From positions 1 through 22,342 of the IMG/VR virus record IMGVR_UViG_3300030451_000638: a stretch of DNA of 22,342 nucleotides. One strand, 5' to 3'. Position numbers and translations under genes: made by a program. The notes below the pieces were generated by a model. The model had not been told where the DNA came from, did no database searches, and worked only from the letters and a program-made list of their open reading frames with translations. Of the stretch, positions 1 through 6,332 are shown piece by piece; position 1 is the first letter of the stretch, and each line of letters begins with the position of its first letter. Source of the stretch: a virus.

Positions 1-42
1 GCCAGTAACTAATTTAATTGTACTATAGAATTCGTCTTCCAT
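1..42 (-). CDS. Start of an unidentified gene downstream of uvsW (3' part outside window)
   Basis: Only the first 14 codons are visible (MEDEFYSTIKLVTG). The ATG shares its A with the uvsW stop codon (TAATG), and a good Shine-Dalgarno AGGAG lies 7 bases upstream, inside the last uvsW codons, so translation is probably coupled to uvsW. Small conserved proteins with a similar acidic and hydrophobic start follow uvsW in cyanomyoviruses. That is recollection, not a search, and no function is assigned. Confidence 0.7.
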   Translation of the reverse strand, partial: MEDEFYSTIKLVTG

Positions 43-1508
43 TATTTACTCCTGAAGTTAATAGTTATCATATCATAGTTAAAATTTTCTTCTTTATAGA
101 TTTTAATTCTTTCGATGAGATGATTCAAAGTGTAGTTTCTACTTGATAGATAAGTGCAATCATCTGCTATATCATATAGAGTTGCACTAAATTTGTTATT
201 AGATTTACGAAGCACTCTACCAATACTTTGTAAATTTCTTATTCTAGATTTAGATGGAGATGCAAAGATTACATTATGTAAGTTCTTAATGTTAATTCCA
301 GTTGAGAAGGTGCCGTAAGAGGCAACGATGATAGCATCTTTTTCTTTCTCTGCAATTTCACGAACTTGTTCTCTGTCTTGAACATCCACCCCTCCGTGAA
401 TAAAGAAAACCTTTTGAAGGTTCTGCTTGTCACTATTTATCTTATCAAAAAGTATTTGTCCGTGGTTTTCCACCCTAGCAAAAAGGACTAAAGTATTTCC
501 TTTTAAGTCTAATGCTAGATTTTTAATAAAATTATTCCTACGGTCATTACTAATCAAGTAGTCTATTTCATCTTGATAGTTAGAAAATTTTATCTCGTCA
601 TGTTTTAGTAAAAGAATCTTTGCTTGTAGTTTTGCCAGATAACCCTTATCCATTAGTTCATCGGTGCGAACTACTTTGTAAGAAGGACCGAACAAGCCTT
701 CAAGAACCCATTTATGTGTTTGTGTACCACTCAGTGTACCAGTAAAACCAAATCTATATTTCGCTAAATGAAGTTTTGTCATGATTTGTGTCAAAGATTT
801 TGCTTTGAATAGATGTGCCTCATCTCCTATTACAACTTCAAATCTTTCAAAATACTTTCTTTCCAACTTATAGATAGATTGCCAGGTAGTAATAACAACT
901 GGAGCACTTGGTTCTTTATCTCTTCCAGCATAAATTCTTTGACAATATGAATCAGCATCCCACCCATATTCCAAGAAGTCTTTATGCATCTGCTCTACCA
1001 GAGATGTCGTTGGAACAACTATCAGAATATTTTTCTTTCGTTCTGCAAAGTAACGAACTACTGAGTAAATCATCAAAGACTTGCCAGAGGCAGTGGGCGA
1101 TATCACTAACCTTCTATTGTGTCTTAGAGCATCGTATACTCCCTCAACTTGGTATTTCCTTGGGCGATGATTTGAGATACGATTAATATATTCTTTAACA
1201 CCTTCTTTTGATATTAGTTCATTCTCTTCATAAGGAGTACCAAAAAATTTACTGTCTATAAATTCATATTCATATCCATGTCTCTGACAAAACGAAACTA
1301 ACTTATCTAACAATCCAACATATAACTCTCTAGTATGAGTTGAAAACAAACGAATCTTTCCATCCCAATATCGTTTCCGATACTGCTTCATGTATTGTGC
1401 TCCTTCTATGTCGAAAGAAAAATGATCCGACAGTTCTTGATACACATGTGGTTCAGACTGAATCTTTAGAAAGACTTCATTCTTTTTAGAAATAACAACC
1501 TTACTCAT
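42..1508 (-). CDS. uvsW: UvsW-type superfamily 2 DNA/RNA helicase
   Basis: This is a 488-residue homologue of T4 UvsW (about 500 residues), a 3'-5' SF2 helicase. T4 UvsW remodels stalled forks, drives branch migration and unwinds R-loops, which switches replication from origin-dependent to recombination-dependent. Visible motifs are Walker A SPTASGKS (about residues 137-144), the DEAH box (229-232), motif III TGT (256-258), a second RecA-like domain with HGGVD and SYGTFSTGINI, and motif VI QSIGRVLRK (427-435). The N-terminal 100 residues, with the WDGKIRLF stretch, match the small DNA-binding domain of UvsW. The ATG lies 2 bases after the uvsY stop, as in other T4-like phages where the two genes are neighbours. 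The full length and all catalytic motifs appear intact. Confidence 0.95.
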   Translation of the reverse strand: MSKVVISKKNEVFLKIQSEPHVYQELSDHFSFDIEGAQYMKQYRKRYWDGKIRLFSTHTRELYVGLLDKLVSFCQRHGYEYEFIDSKFFGTPYEENELISKEGVKEYINRISNHRPRKYQVEGVYDALRHNRRLVISPTASGKSLMIYSVVRYFAERKKNILIVVPTTSLVEQMHKDFLEYGWDADSYCQRIYAGRDKEPSAPVVITTWQSIYKLERKYFERFEVVIGDEAHLFKAKSLTQIMTKLHLAKYRFGFTGTLSGTQTHKWVLEGLFGPSYKVVRTDELMDKGYLAKLQAKILLLKHDEIKFSNYQDEIDYLISNDRRNNFIKNLALDLKGNTLVLFARVENHGQILFDKINSDKQNLQKVFFIHGGVDVQDREQVREIAEKEKDAIIVASYGTFSTGINIKNLHNVIFASPSKSRIRNLQSIGRVLRKSNNKFSATLYDIADDCTYLSSRNYTLNHLIERIKIYKEENFNYDMITINFRSK

Positions 1509-1510
1509 GA

Positions 1511-1936
1511 CTATCCAGACCTAAAGTTGTGCCAATCAATAATATTTTTTAACTGATAACTTCTGTTCCCTACCTGTTTAATTATATCCTCAAGATAGGT
1601 AAGCATTACATCGTAGTATTTAATTTTTAAAGTTGACTGCTGTACCTTCTCATCAGCATCCATATATCTTTTTAACGCATCTTTCTCTCTAACTTTAAAA
1701 GGAAAAGGTTCGGCCTGATACACTTCAGGGTCGGATTTTCCTGAGTAATAGTTCCATCTTTCCAAACGAATCTTATTATCTACTGTTATAGATCTCTCTC
1801 TAAGTAACTTTATATTATTGTACAGGTCAAAATACTTTGCATGAAGAGATGGTATCTTTGCTGCCTCGTCATGTAAATTGTCTTGATCAATCTGTGCGTC
1901 TTTAGACCACATACTTTGTATAGTTTCAAGATTCAT
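1511..1936 (-). CDS. uvsY: UvsY-type recombination mediator protein
   Basis: This 141-residue protein matches T4 UvsY (137 residues) along its length. Shared features are the N-terminal 'DxxxID...L..EA' pattern, the central YYSGKSDPE segment (T4 has YYSGRGD) and the C-terminal helix. UvsY loads UvsX recombinase onto gp32-coated single-stranded DNA and acts as a hexamer. The gene begins 3 bases after the stop of the gp3-like gene and ends 2 bases before uvsW, so the three probably form one transcript from the promoter-like site at 2524-2530. There are no cysteines and no membrane segment, and the protein is rich in charged residues, as expected for a cytosolic DNA-binding mediator. Confidence 0.92.
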   Translation of the reverse strand: MNLETIQSMWSKDAQIDQDNLHDEAAKIPSLHAKYFDLYNNIKLLRERSITVDNKIRLERWNYYSGKSDPEVYQAEPFPFKVREKDALKRYMDADEKVQQSTLKIKYYDVMLTYLEDIIKQVGNRSYQLKNIIDWHNFRSG

Positions 1937-1939
1937 AAA

Positions 1940-2497
1940 TTAGGTGTCAACTTCAATCGTATAGAACAGATACTTAAATGTTGCAGTAGCTGTAAAGTAT
2001 GTATAATCGTTTTCGGTGGCAGTAAATTCTAGTGATGACAATGAGATTGGGAATAAATCTCTAAATTTTACACGGGTGCTTACATTAAAATTACTATTCA
2101 AAATTGATAATGTACCATCACTAAACTGTTCCTTAACATCTTTTTGACCATCTGATTGTGTAATCAACTCTTGGAACTCAGATATACTTTCTGGATAACC
2201 TAAACCATAGATCCAGTTATGGATTTCCAAATAATTTTCTAAGTTTTCATCTACAATAAAATCTAAAGTTAAATCTTCAAATTCTATGTTGTCACCAGGT
2301 AAATCAATCTTTTTTAGATAGTTACCAAGTTGGGGTGTAGGTAAATTTATACCAGGTATCTTTGCACTATTGGAAAAGAAATCAACCTTAGGCGTTTTAA
2401 CTATATTAAATTTAAAACCAACAGGAGACAAATAATTTTTATTTGTAACTTGTTTAGCAAAAAATGACTGAGATAAAGGATTAGTTGCTTGCGTCAT
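1940..2497 (-). CDS. 3: Tail tube-related protein, probable gp3-type tail completion protein
   Basis: This 185-residue protein has the look of the contractile-tail tube family: an N-terminal F-F-V-K-N-Y-LSPVGF strand, then 'KIPGINLPTPQ' (a tube-type LPG turn), 'LPGDNIEFEDLTLDFIVDE', a helix 'NYLEIHNWIYGLGYPES', and alternating hydrophobic strands to the C-terminus. In cyanomyoviruses the gene between gp23 and uvsY is usually annotated gp3, the tail tube terminator/sheath stabiliser. The family (tube-like structural protein) is fairly secure, but the exact assignment to gp3 rather than gp19/gp54-like rests on position and memory. The ATG at 2497 lies 27 bases past the promoter-like CTAAATA and has only a distant GGAG upstream. 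A structure-based search would settle which tail component it is. Confidence 0.65.
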   Translation of the reverse strand: MTQATNPLSQSFFAKQVTNKNYLSPVGFKFNIVKTPKVDFFSNSAKIPGINLPTPQLGNYLKKIDLPGDNIEFEDLTLDFIVDENLENYLEIHNWIYGLGYPESISEFQELITQSDGQKDVKEQFSDGTLSILNSNFNVSTRVKFRDLFPISLSSLEFTATENDYTYFTATATFKYLFYTIEVDT

Positions 2498-2523
2498 TAT
2501 TTTAGACAGGTCTCCATATAGTA

Positions 2524-2530
2524 TATTTAG
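2524..2530 (-). promoter_or_regulatory. Putative T4-type late promoter (CTAAATA)
   Basis: CTAAATA in the sequence TCTAAATATAC lies just after the gp23 terminator and 26 bases before the ATG of the gp3-like gene. T4 late promoters are a single TATAAATA-like -10 element recognised by gp55-loaded polymerase, and CTAAATA variants are reported for cyanophages. Position directly behind a terminator supports it, but the match is imperfect. Confidence 0.5.
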
Positions 2531-2532
2531 AT

Positions 2533-2560
2533 AAAAAAAGAGACCCCCTAAGGAGTCTCT
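2533..2560 (-). terminator. Rho-independent terminator after gp23
   Basis: Read on the minus strand, AGAGACTCC pairs with GGGGTCTCT (8 Watson-Crick pairs and one G-U) around a 4-base TTAG loop, followed by a run of 6-7 T. It begins 23 bases after the gp23 stop codon. This is the clearest intrinsic terminator in the window and should end the capsid transcript. Confidence 0.9.
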
Positions 2561-2583
2561 TGAGAAATATATAAGCGTCTCGC

Positions 2584-4029
2584 TTACATAAGGTTCTTAA
2601 CAACTGTTCTCTGATAGTAACGGTTGCTGTTAGATGTGATTCTACCAAGACCTTGAGCAGTTCCTTCAGCGAATGGGTTTGAAACAAGACCGTATCTTGT
2701 CTTAAATCCAATTTTAGGTTGGAAGGTTCCGTCGTTCACGGCTCTGACCATTTGTAGAGGTACATATGGGCAGTAGAATAATCCAGCGTCATAAGGAGAT
2801 GTTCCCTTATAACCAACAACATAGTACTGGTTCTGAGCACTGTTTGCTGAGAATGGATCGATATACACTCTGTACTTACCGTTGATAGTACCAGCAAATG
2901 TATTACCAGTATCGTCAACCTGTAGGTTAGCGTTAAGAGCAGGAGTGTAATCAAGTACACCAGCCATGGTTAGAGCAGATGCTACATCAGCACTTGTCAT
3001 GATGATGTTGCCCTTTCCACGACGAGTCCTTTGTGCGATTCTGTTAGCATCTCTTTCGATGTTGAACAGAAGACCCTTGAACTTCTCAACTGACCATCTA
3101 CCATTGGAGTCAACATCTAGATCAAAGAATCCAGCGTTGGCAACATTGACTTGTGATCCTGCTTCAGCAGTCTTATAGATTGTTCTTATAACTTCTCTGT
3201 TAATCTCTGCAAGAATTTCAGAAGAAAGTATGTTTGCTAACTCAGCCTCAGCGTTCAATCCGTGGATTGCACGAAGGTCTTGAGCAAGTTCCATGCTGTA
3301 CTCTGCCTTTAGTGCTCTAGACTTAGCAGTAACAGTAACTTTCTCGATGGAGAATGCCATCTCGTTGAAGTCACCGTTAGTACCGTCACCTAGTGCCTCA
3401 GAGTCACCAGTTGCCATACCTTGACCGAGTGAATACTGTGCTTGAACTGCATCAGATGCTGTTCCTTCAAGTATCGCAGGGTTTGTTCCTCTCTGAACTC
3501 CAGTAGAACCGAAACCAACAGTACCATCATCGTCAGTAGCATCGGTGTAATCACCTTGAGTTGCCTGACCAATGTTAGTTCCTGCCTTGTTTGCAGAGAA
3601 TGCAGAATCTGGTTCGTTGAAGAATGATTCTGTTCCACCCTGATCGGTGTATCTGGATCTCATTGCGAAGATTAATCCAGTAGGACCATTCATTGGTTGA
3701 ACACCTGCTAACTCGTATGCAACGAGGTTAGGCATTGATCTTCTAATCAATGAAATTAATACTGGGTCGAAACCTGCAGTAGGACCTGTGGATGCTGAAT
3801 CTGCACCGAATGCACCTGAAGCACCTACAGCGTTACCACTGTTTGTAGGAGCTGCCTCAGTAAGCATTCCGTTTCCTGATTCAAATGCTTGTTGTTCTTT
3901 TAGAAAACGCTCTTGGTTTTCAAGGAGAACCGCCGTTGTTGAGCGTCTGTGGGAATCCTTAATAGGATCAACCCCTTCAGCGTCGAGAAGTGGACCCCAC
4001 TTCTCCATTAGTTGTTCTGCGTTGTACAT
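2584..4029 (-). CDS. 23: Major capsid protein gp23
   Basis: This 481-residue HK97-fold capsid protein of the T4 gp23 family (T4: 521 residues) forms the hexamers of the prohead shell. The N-terminal 'LLENQ' helix region and 'LTE|AA' (LTE at residues 56-58) fit a gp21 cleavage site, so roughly 58 residues would be removed on maturation. Further hallmarks are 'DPVLISLIRRSMPNL', 'NGPTGLIFAMRSRY', 'MAFSIEKVTVTAKSRALKA' with 'YSMELAQDLRAIHGL', and 'ANRIAQRTRRGKGN'. The ATG is about 26 bases downstream of the gp22 stop, preceded by a weak purine stretch. The codon choice is visibly less AT-biased than in neighbours such as uvsW, as expected for the most highly expressed phage protein. No gp24 paralogue follows it, unlike in T4. 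Confidence 0.97.
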   Translation of the reverse strand: MYNAEQLMEKWGPLLDAEGVDPIKDSHRRSTTAVLLENQERFLKEQQAFESGNGMLTEAAPTNSGNAVGASGAFGADSASTGPTAGFDPVLISLIRRSMPNLVAYELAGVQPMNGPTGLIFAMRSRYTDQGGTESFFNEPDSAFSANKAGTNIGQATQGDYTDATDDDGTVGFGSTGVQRGTNPAILEGTASDAVQAQYSLGQGMATGDSEALGDGTNGDFNEMAFSIEKVTVTAKSRALKAEYSMELAQDLRAIHGLNAEAELANILSSEILAEINREVIRTIYKTAEAGSQVNVANAGFFDLDVDSNGRWSVEKFKGLLFNIERDANRIAQRTRRGKGNIIMTSADVASALTMAGVLDYTPALNANLQVDDTGNTFAGTINGKYRVYIDPFSANSAQNQYYVVGYKGTSPYDAGLFYCPYVPLQMVRAVNDGTFQPKIGFKTRYGLVSNPFAEGTAQGLGRITSNSNRYYQRTVVKNLM

Positions 4030-4055
4030 CGTACGGGGAAAATTAAATTTGCGAG

Positions 4056-5126
4056 TTATTTGGCCATTCCAAGGGCCTTAAGATAGTTGCTCATTGAACC
4101 ACTAACTTCTGTTCCTGAACCCTCGGCAGTCACACCCTCAGAGAGAGTTTCGACTTTATTTGGGGAACTTTTTGTTTCACTAGGGAAATAAGATTCTCTA
4201 AGTGTAACTAGTTTCTCACGGTATGCTTTTTCACTCTCAAACTCAACACCCTCAGATAACGATCCCAACTTTTCTTTTTGTGTTTCAGCAAGTCCTTCGG
4301 CTACTTCACGGAAAATTCCATCTGCTGTAGATTCACCTAGGCGTTTGTTGAGAGAAATGTTTGTTTCGATCTGTTCGTTAAGTCTGGATTCCATTTCATC
4401 TAATTTGGAGACCATACTCTCCAATACATCATATTTGTCGTCAGGGATTGATACATAATGATCTTCAAAAAGACTCTTCATTCCTTGTAAGAATGATTCA
4501 GTCATTTCTGTCTTGAGTCCATGCTCTACTTCAATCTTGTTCTCAGACATCCACTCAGAGGAGACATACTCCAAATAAGCATCAGTTCTTTCGATCAAGT
4601 CTGCCTTAGTAGACTCAAGTTGTTCAGACATTGTTTTTTCAAACTCAGCTGTCATCTCTTCTCTAACAGCGTTAACTTTTTCAGTTACTGCTGCCTCGAA
4701 GATTGTTTTAGCTTTTGCTTGAAACTCTTCTGATAGTTCTTCACCACCAAATAGAGCAGCAAGATCTTGCTCGACATCCACAGTTGGAGTTGTCTCCTCT
4801 TCGGATGGGGTTTCAGCAACTACTTCTGCTGAATCTTCTTTAGCTGGCTCGTCACCTTGCTTAAGAACTTCTGTACCGATAGACTGCATGGCATCAGCTT
4901 TACCTGCTCCACGATTTACTACATCAGATACAGTTTTGATTTTGGGTTCTTTAAGCTTGGCTGAGTCGTTATCTGGCTTATAGTTTTGGTTGGTAGGACC
5001 TCCCAAATCTTCATAAGACGCAGATGCTCCTGGAGAAGTTGAATCATCAACCTTCTTCATACCGTCGCCAGACTTCGCACCCCTTGTTACAGGATTTTCC
5101 ATTTCTTGTAATTCCTTAGCGGACAT
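4056..5126 (-). CDS. 22: Prohead core scaffold protein gp22
   Basis: This 356-residue, highly acidic, coiled-coil-rich protein lies between protease gp21 and capsid gp23, the position of the T4 internal scaffold gp22 (269 residues). Residues about 120-290 are almost entirely helical heptad-like sequence with many E and K. The N-terminal 100 residues are polar and probably disordered. Several LxE/IxE sites fit gp21 cleavage: LSE at 131-133, IFE at 142-144, LGE at 263-265, LAE at 279-281, LSE at 290-292 and 328-330. This agrees with the known fate of gp22, which is degraded to small peptides when the head matures. A perfect TATAAATA lies 40 bases before the ATG, and GGAG serves as ribosome-binding site 9 bases upstream. 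Confidence 0.9.
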   Translation of the reverse strand: MSAKELQEMENPVTRGAKSGDGMKKVDDSTSPGASASYEDLGGPTNQNYKPDNDSAKLKEPKIKTVSDVVNRGAGKADAMQSIGTEVLKQGDEPAKEDSAEVVAETPSEEETTPTVDVEQDLAALFGGEELSEEFQAKAKTIFEAAVTEKVNAVREEMTAEFEKTMSEQLESTKADLIERTDAYLEYVSSEWMSENKIEVEHGLKTEMTESFLQGMKSLFEDHYVSIPDDKYDVLESMVSKLDEMESRLNEQIETNISLNKRLGESTADGIFREVAEGLAETQKEKLGSLSEGVEFESEKAYREKLVTLRESYFPSETKSSPNKVETLSEGVTAEGSGTEVSGSMSNYLKALGMAK

Positions 5127-5165
5127 TTGTGAACACTCCGATTAGATCTTGTTATAATCTATGTT

Positions 5166-5173
5166 TATTTATA
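5166..5173 (-). promoter_or_regulatory. T4-type late promoter, perfect TATAAATA
   Basis: The exact T4 late consensus TATAAATA, preceded by TTT, lies between the gp21 stop (5179) and the gp22 ATG (5126). It is intergenic, on the coding strand, at suitable distance for a leader of about 30 bases. It is the best promoter match in the window and would give extra transcripts of gp22 and gp23, the most abundant head proteins. Confidence 0.8.
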
Positions 5174-5178
5174 AAATG

Positions 5179-5829
5179 TTAGAGATTTGATAGGAAGTTT
5201 TTGAACAATCCTAGCTTATTCTCCTCCAGTTGTTTTTGGTCAACCATAGTATTGACCGCTTTATATGTCTTAGCTGCAAACCTTTCTCTTACTATACCAC
5301 CATCCCATACCCAATCTTTTCCTTCCATAATACCTTGTACAAAGGCATCAGGTGCGGATGGATCAGCTACAATATCAGCAGCAGTTGCGAGATGAAAATC
5401 ATCAGAAACAATTTTAACACCTTCACTATTAGTAGTAAGTGTACCAAGACCACGAGATGATACTCCTAGTTTGACACCCTCATCGATTAGATTCTTAGCA
5501 ATCCTTCCCATTGGTGTATCAAGGATTTTAGCCTTGCCAATGAAATTTGTACCATTTTCTCTTAGAGAAGTTATCTTATGAGAGACCCTATCTAGATTTA
5601 CAGTTGGACCTTCGGGATGACCCAATTCGCCAAGAGCACGACCACCAGCAACAAAACTTTCATTATATCTTTGAACTTCCTTGCGGAGTGTGTCCATCGG
5701 ATACATGCGTCCATTACGATTCTTCAAGTCTCCTTGAAGGAAGATACCCTCAATAAACATAGACTTTTTACCGTTTCGCTCTTCGACGATAACTTCTACA
5801 TTTTCGATTTCTTCTGTAATGAGTTTCAT
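5179..5829 (-). CDS. 21: Prohead core protease gp21
   Basis: This 216-residue homologue of T4 gp21 (212 residues) is the serine protease that cleaves gp22, gp23, gp67 and other head proteins after LxE/IxE during maturation. The family has an assemblin-like fold. Visible are 'GRMYP' near residue 40, 'GELGHPEG' with the likely catalytic His71, 'LGVSSRGLG' with the likely catalytic Ser at 124 or 125, and 'DIVADPSAPDAF' (152-163). The ATG follows the upstream stop by 4 bases. The C-terminal KNFLSNL ends just before the gp22 promoter. The gene is intact. Confidence 0.95.
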   Translation of the reverse strand: MKLITEEIENVEVIVEERNGKKSMFIEGIFLQGDLKNRNGRMYPMDTLRKEVQRYNESFVAGGRALGELGHPEGPTVNLDRVSHKITSLRENGTNFIGKAKILDTPMGRIAKNLIDEGVKLGVSSRGLGTLTTNSEGVKIVSDDFHLATAADIVADPSAPDAFVQGIMEGKDWVWDGGIVRERFAAKTYKAVNTMVDQKQLEENKLGLFKNFLSNL

Positions 5830-5833
5830 TGGT

Positions 5834-6106
5834 TTAACCTGTAAATCCTACTTTAACACCTTTAACATCAGCACCACTAGCAAAAACTGTGAACGCTGCT
5901 TGTTTTTCTAGAATTTCGGTAGTACCTGCTTTGAGTGTGAATGTACCCACTCCAGTACCGCCTCTAGTTTCTTGAACGGTGATTACTCTGTCAGCAGCAT
6001 TGCCATTGTAAAGACGAACACAGGTTGCTTGGCTAAAACTTACCCCAGTACCAGCCGTGGTTGGTACACTAACCTCGTCTGAACCGAGTAATAATATCCT
6101 AGACAT
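5834..6106 (-). CDS. Small beta-rich protein between gp67 and gp21, unknown function
   Basis: This 90-residue protein is rich in V, T, G and A, with alternating strand pattern: 'RILLLGSDEVSVPTTAGTG', 'VRLYNGNAADRVITVQ', 'GTFTLKAGTTEILEKQ', 'AFTVFASGADVKGVKVGF'. It looks like a compact beta-sandwich with no membrane segment. It starts 8 bases inside the end of the gp67-like gene and ends 4 bases before gp21, at the position of T4 gp68. It has no acidic helical core-protein character, so it is not an obvious gp68 homologue. Similar short proteins occur here in cyanomyoviruses. A capsid decoration or head-core role is inferred from position only. Confidence 0.8.
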   Translation of the reverse strand: MSRILLLGSDEVSVPTTAGTGVSFSQATCVRLYNGNAADRVITVQETRGGTGVGTFTLKAGTTEILEKQAAFTVFASGADVKGVKVGFTG

Positions 6107-6296
6107 TAGGCTCCTCTTCTGCTGTTGCTACTTCAGGGGACTCTTCACTTTCAACGCTTCCAAAAAGACTAGCTGCTGCAGCAGGACGAGAATCGTCTAC
6201 TTTACCAGCGGCTTTTGCATATAAAAGGTCTTTGATCTGGTCGCTAATATCTGCTGCGGAATTGCCCGAAGCAATCATATTGACTAGTTCTTCCAT
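6099..6296 (-). CDS. 67: Prohead core protein gp67-like
   Basis: This 65-residue protein lies directly after the portal gene, where T4 has gp67 (80 residues), an abundant core protein cleaved by gp21. It has an N-terminal amphipathic helical half (residues 1-35, 'LVNMIASG', 'ISDQIKDLLYAKAAGKV') and a strongly acidic C-terminal tail (residues 50-65, E and S rich). This mirrors the T4 protein, whose C-terminal half is almost all D/E. No Shine-Dalgarno is visible before the ATG, but a TAATAAATA promoter-like element lies 24 bases upstream. Identity rests on position and composition. Confidence 0.75.
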   Translation of the reverse strand: MEELVNMIASGNSAADISDQIKDLLYAKAAGKVDDSRPAAAASLFGSVESEESPEVATAEEEPNV

Positions 6297-6320
6297 AATA
6301 AAACATTAGAGTTATAAACT

Positions 6321-6329
6321 TATTTATTA
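6321..6329 (-). promoter_or_regulatory. Putative late promoter TAATAAATA
   Basis: TAATAAATA on the coding strand lies in the 36-base gap between the gp20 stop and the gp67-like ATG, about 25 bases from the start codon. It matches the ATAAATA core of T4-type late promoters. It would drive gp67, the beta-rich protein and gp21. Confidence 0.65.
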
Positions 6330-6332
6330 GTA

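Noticed and set aside
434-441. GATAAATA on the minus strand inside uvsW
   Set aside because: It is within coding sequence, with no gene start at a suitable distance downstream.
908-1186. Plus-strand open frame of 92 codons opposite uvsW
   Set aside because: It lies entirely within the conserved helicase motifs of uvsW on the other strand, has no ribosome-binding site, and resembles no family.
2584-2711. Second minus-strand frame within the end of gp23 (the part of a 69-codon frame at 2502-2711)
   Set aside because: It is out of frame with gp23, runs through the terminator hairpin and has no start signal.
3788-4081. Plus-strand open frame of 97 codons opposite gp23
   Set aside because: It is antisense to the gp23 N-terminus. 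Its S/A/P-rich composition is the complement of gp23 codons.
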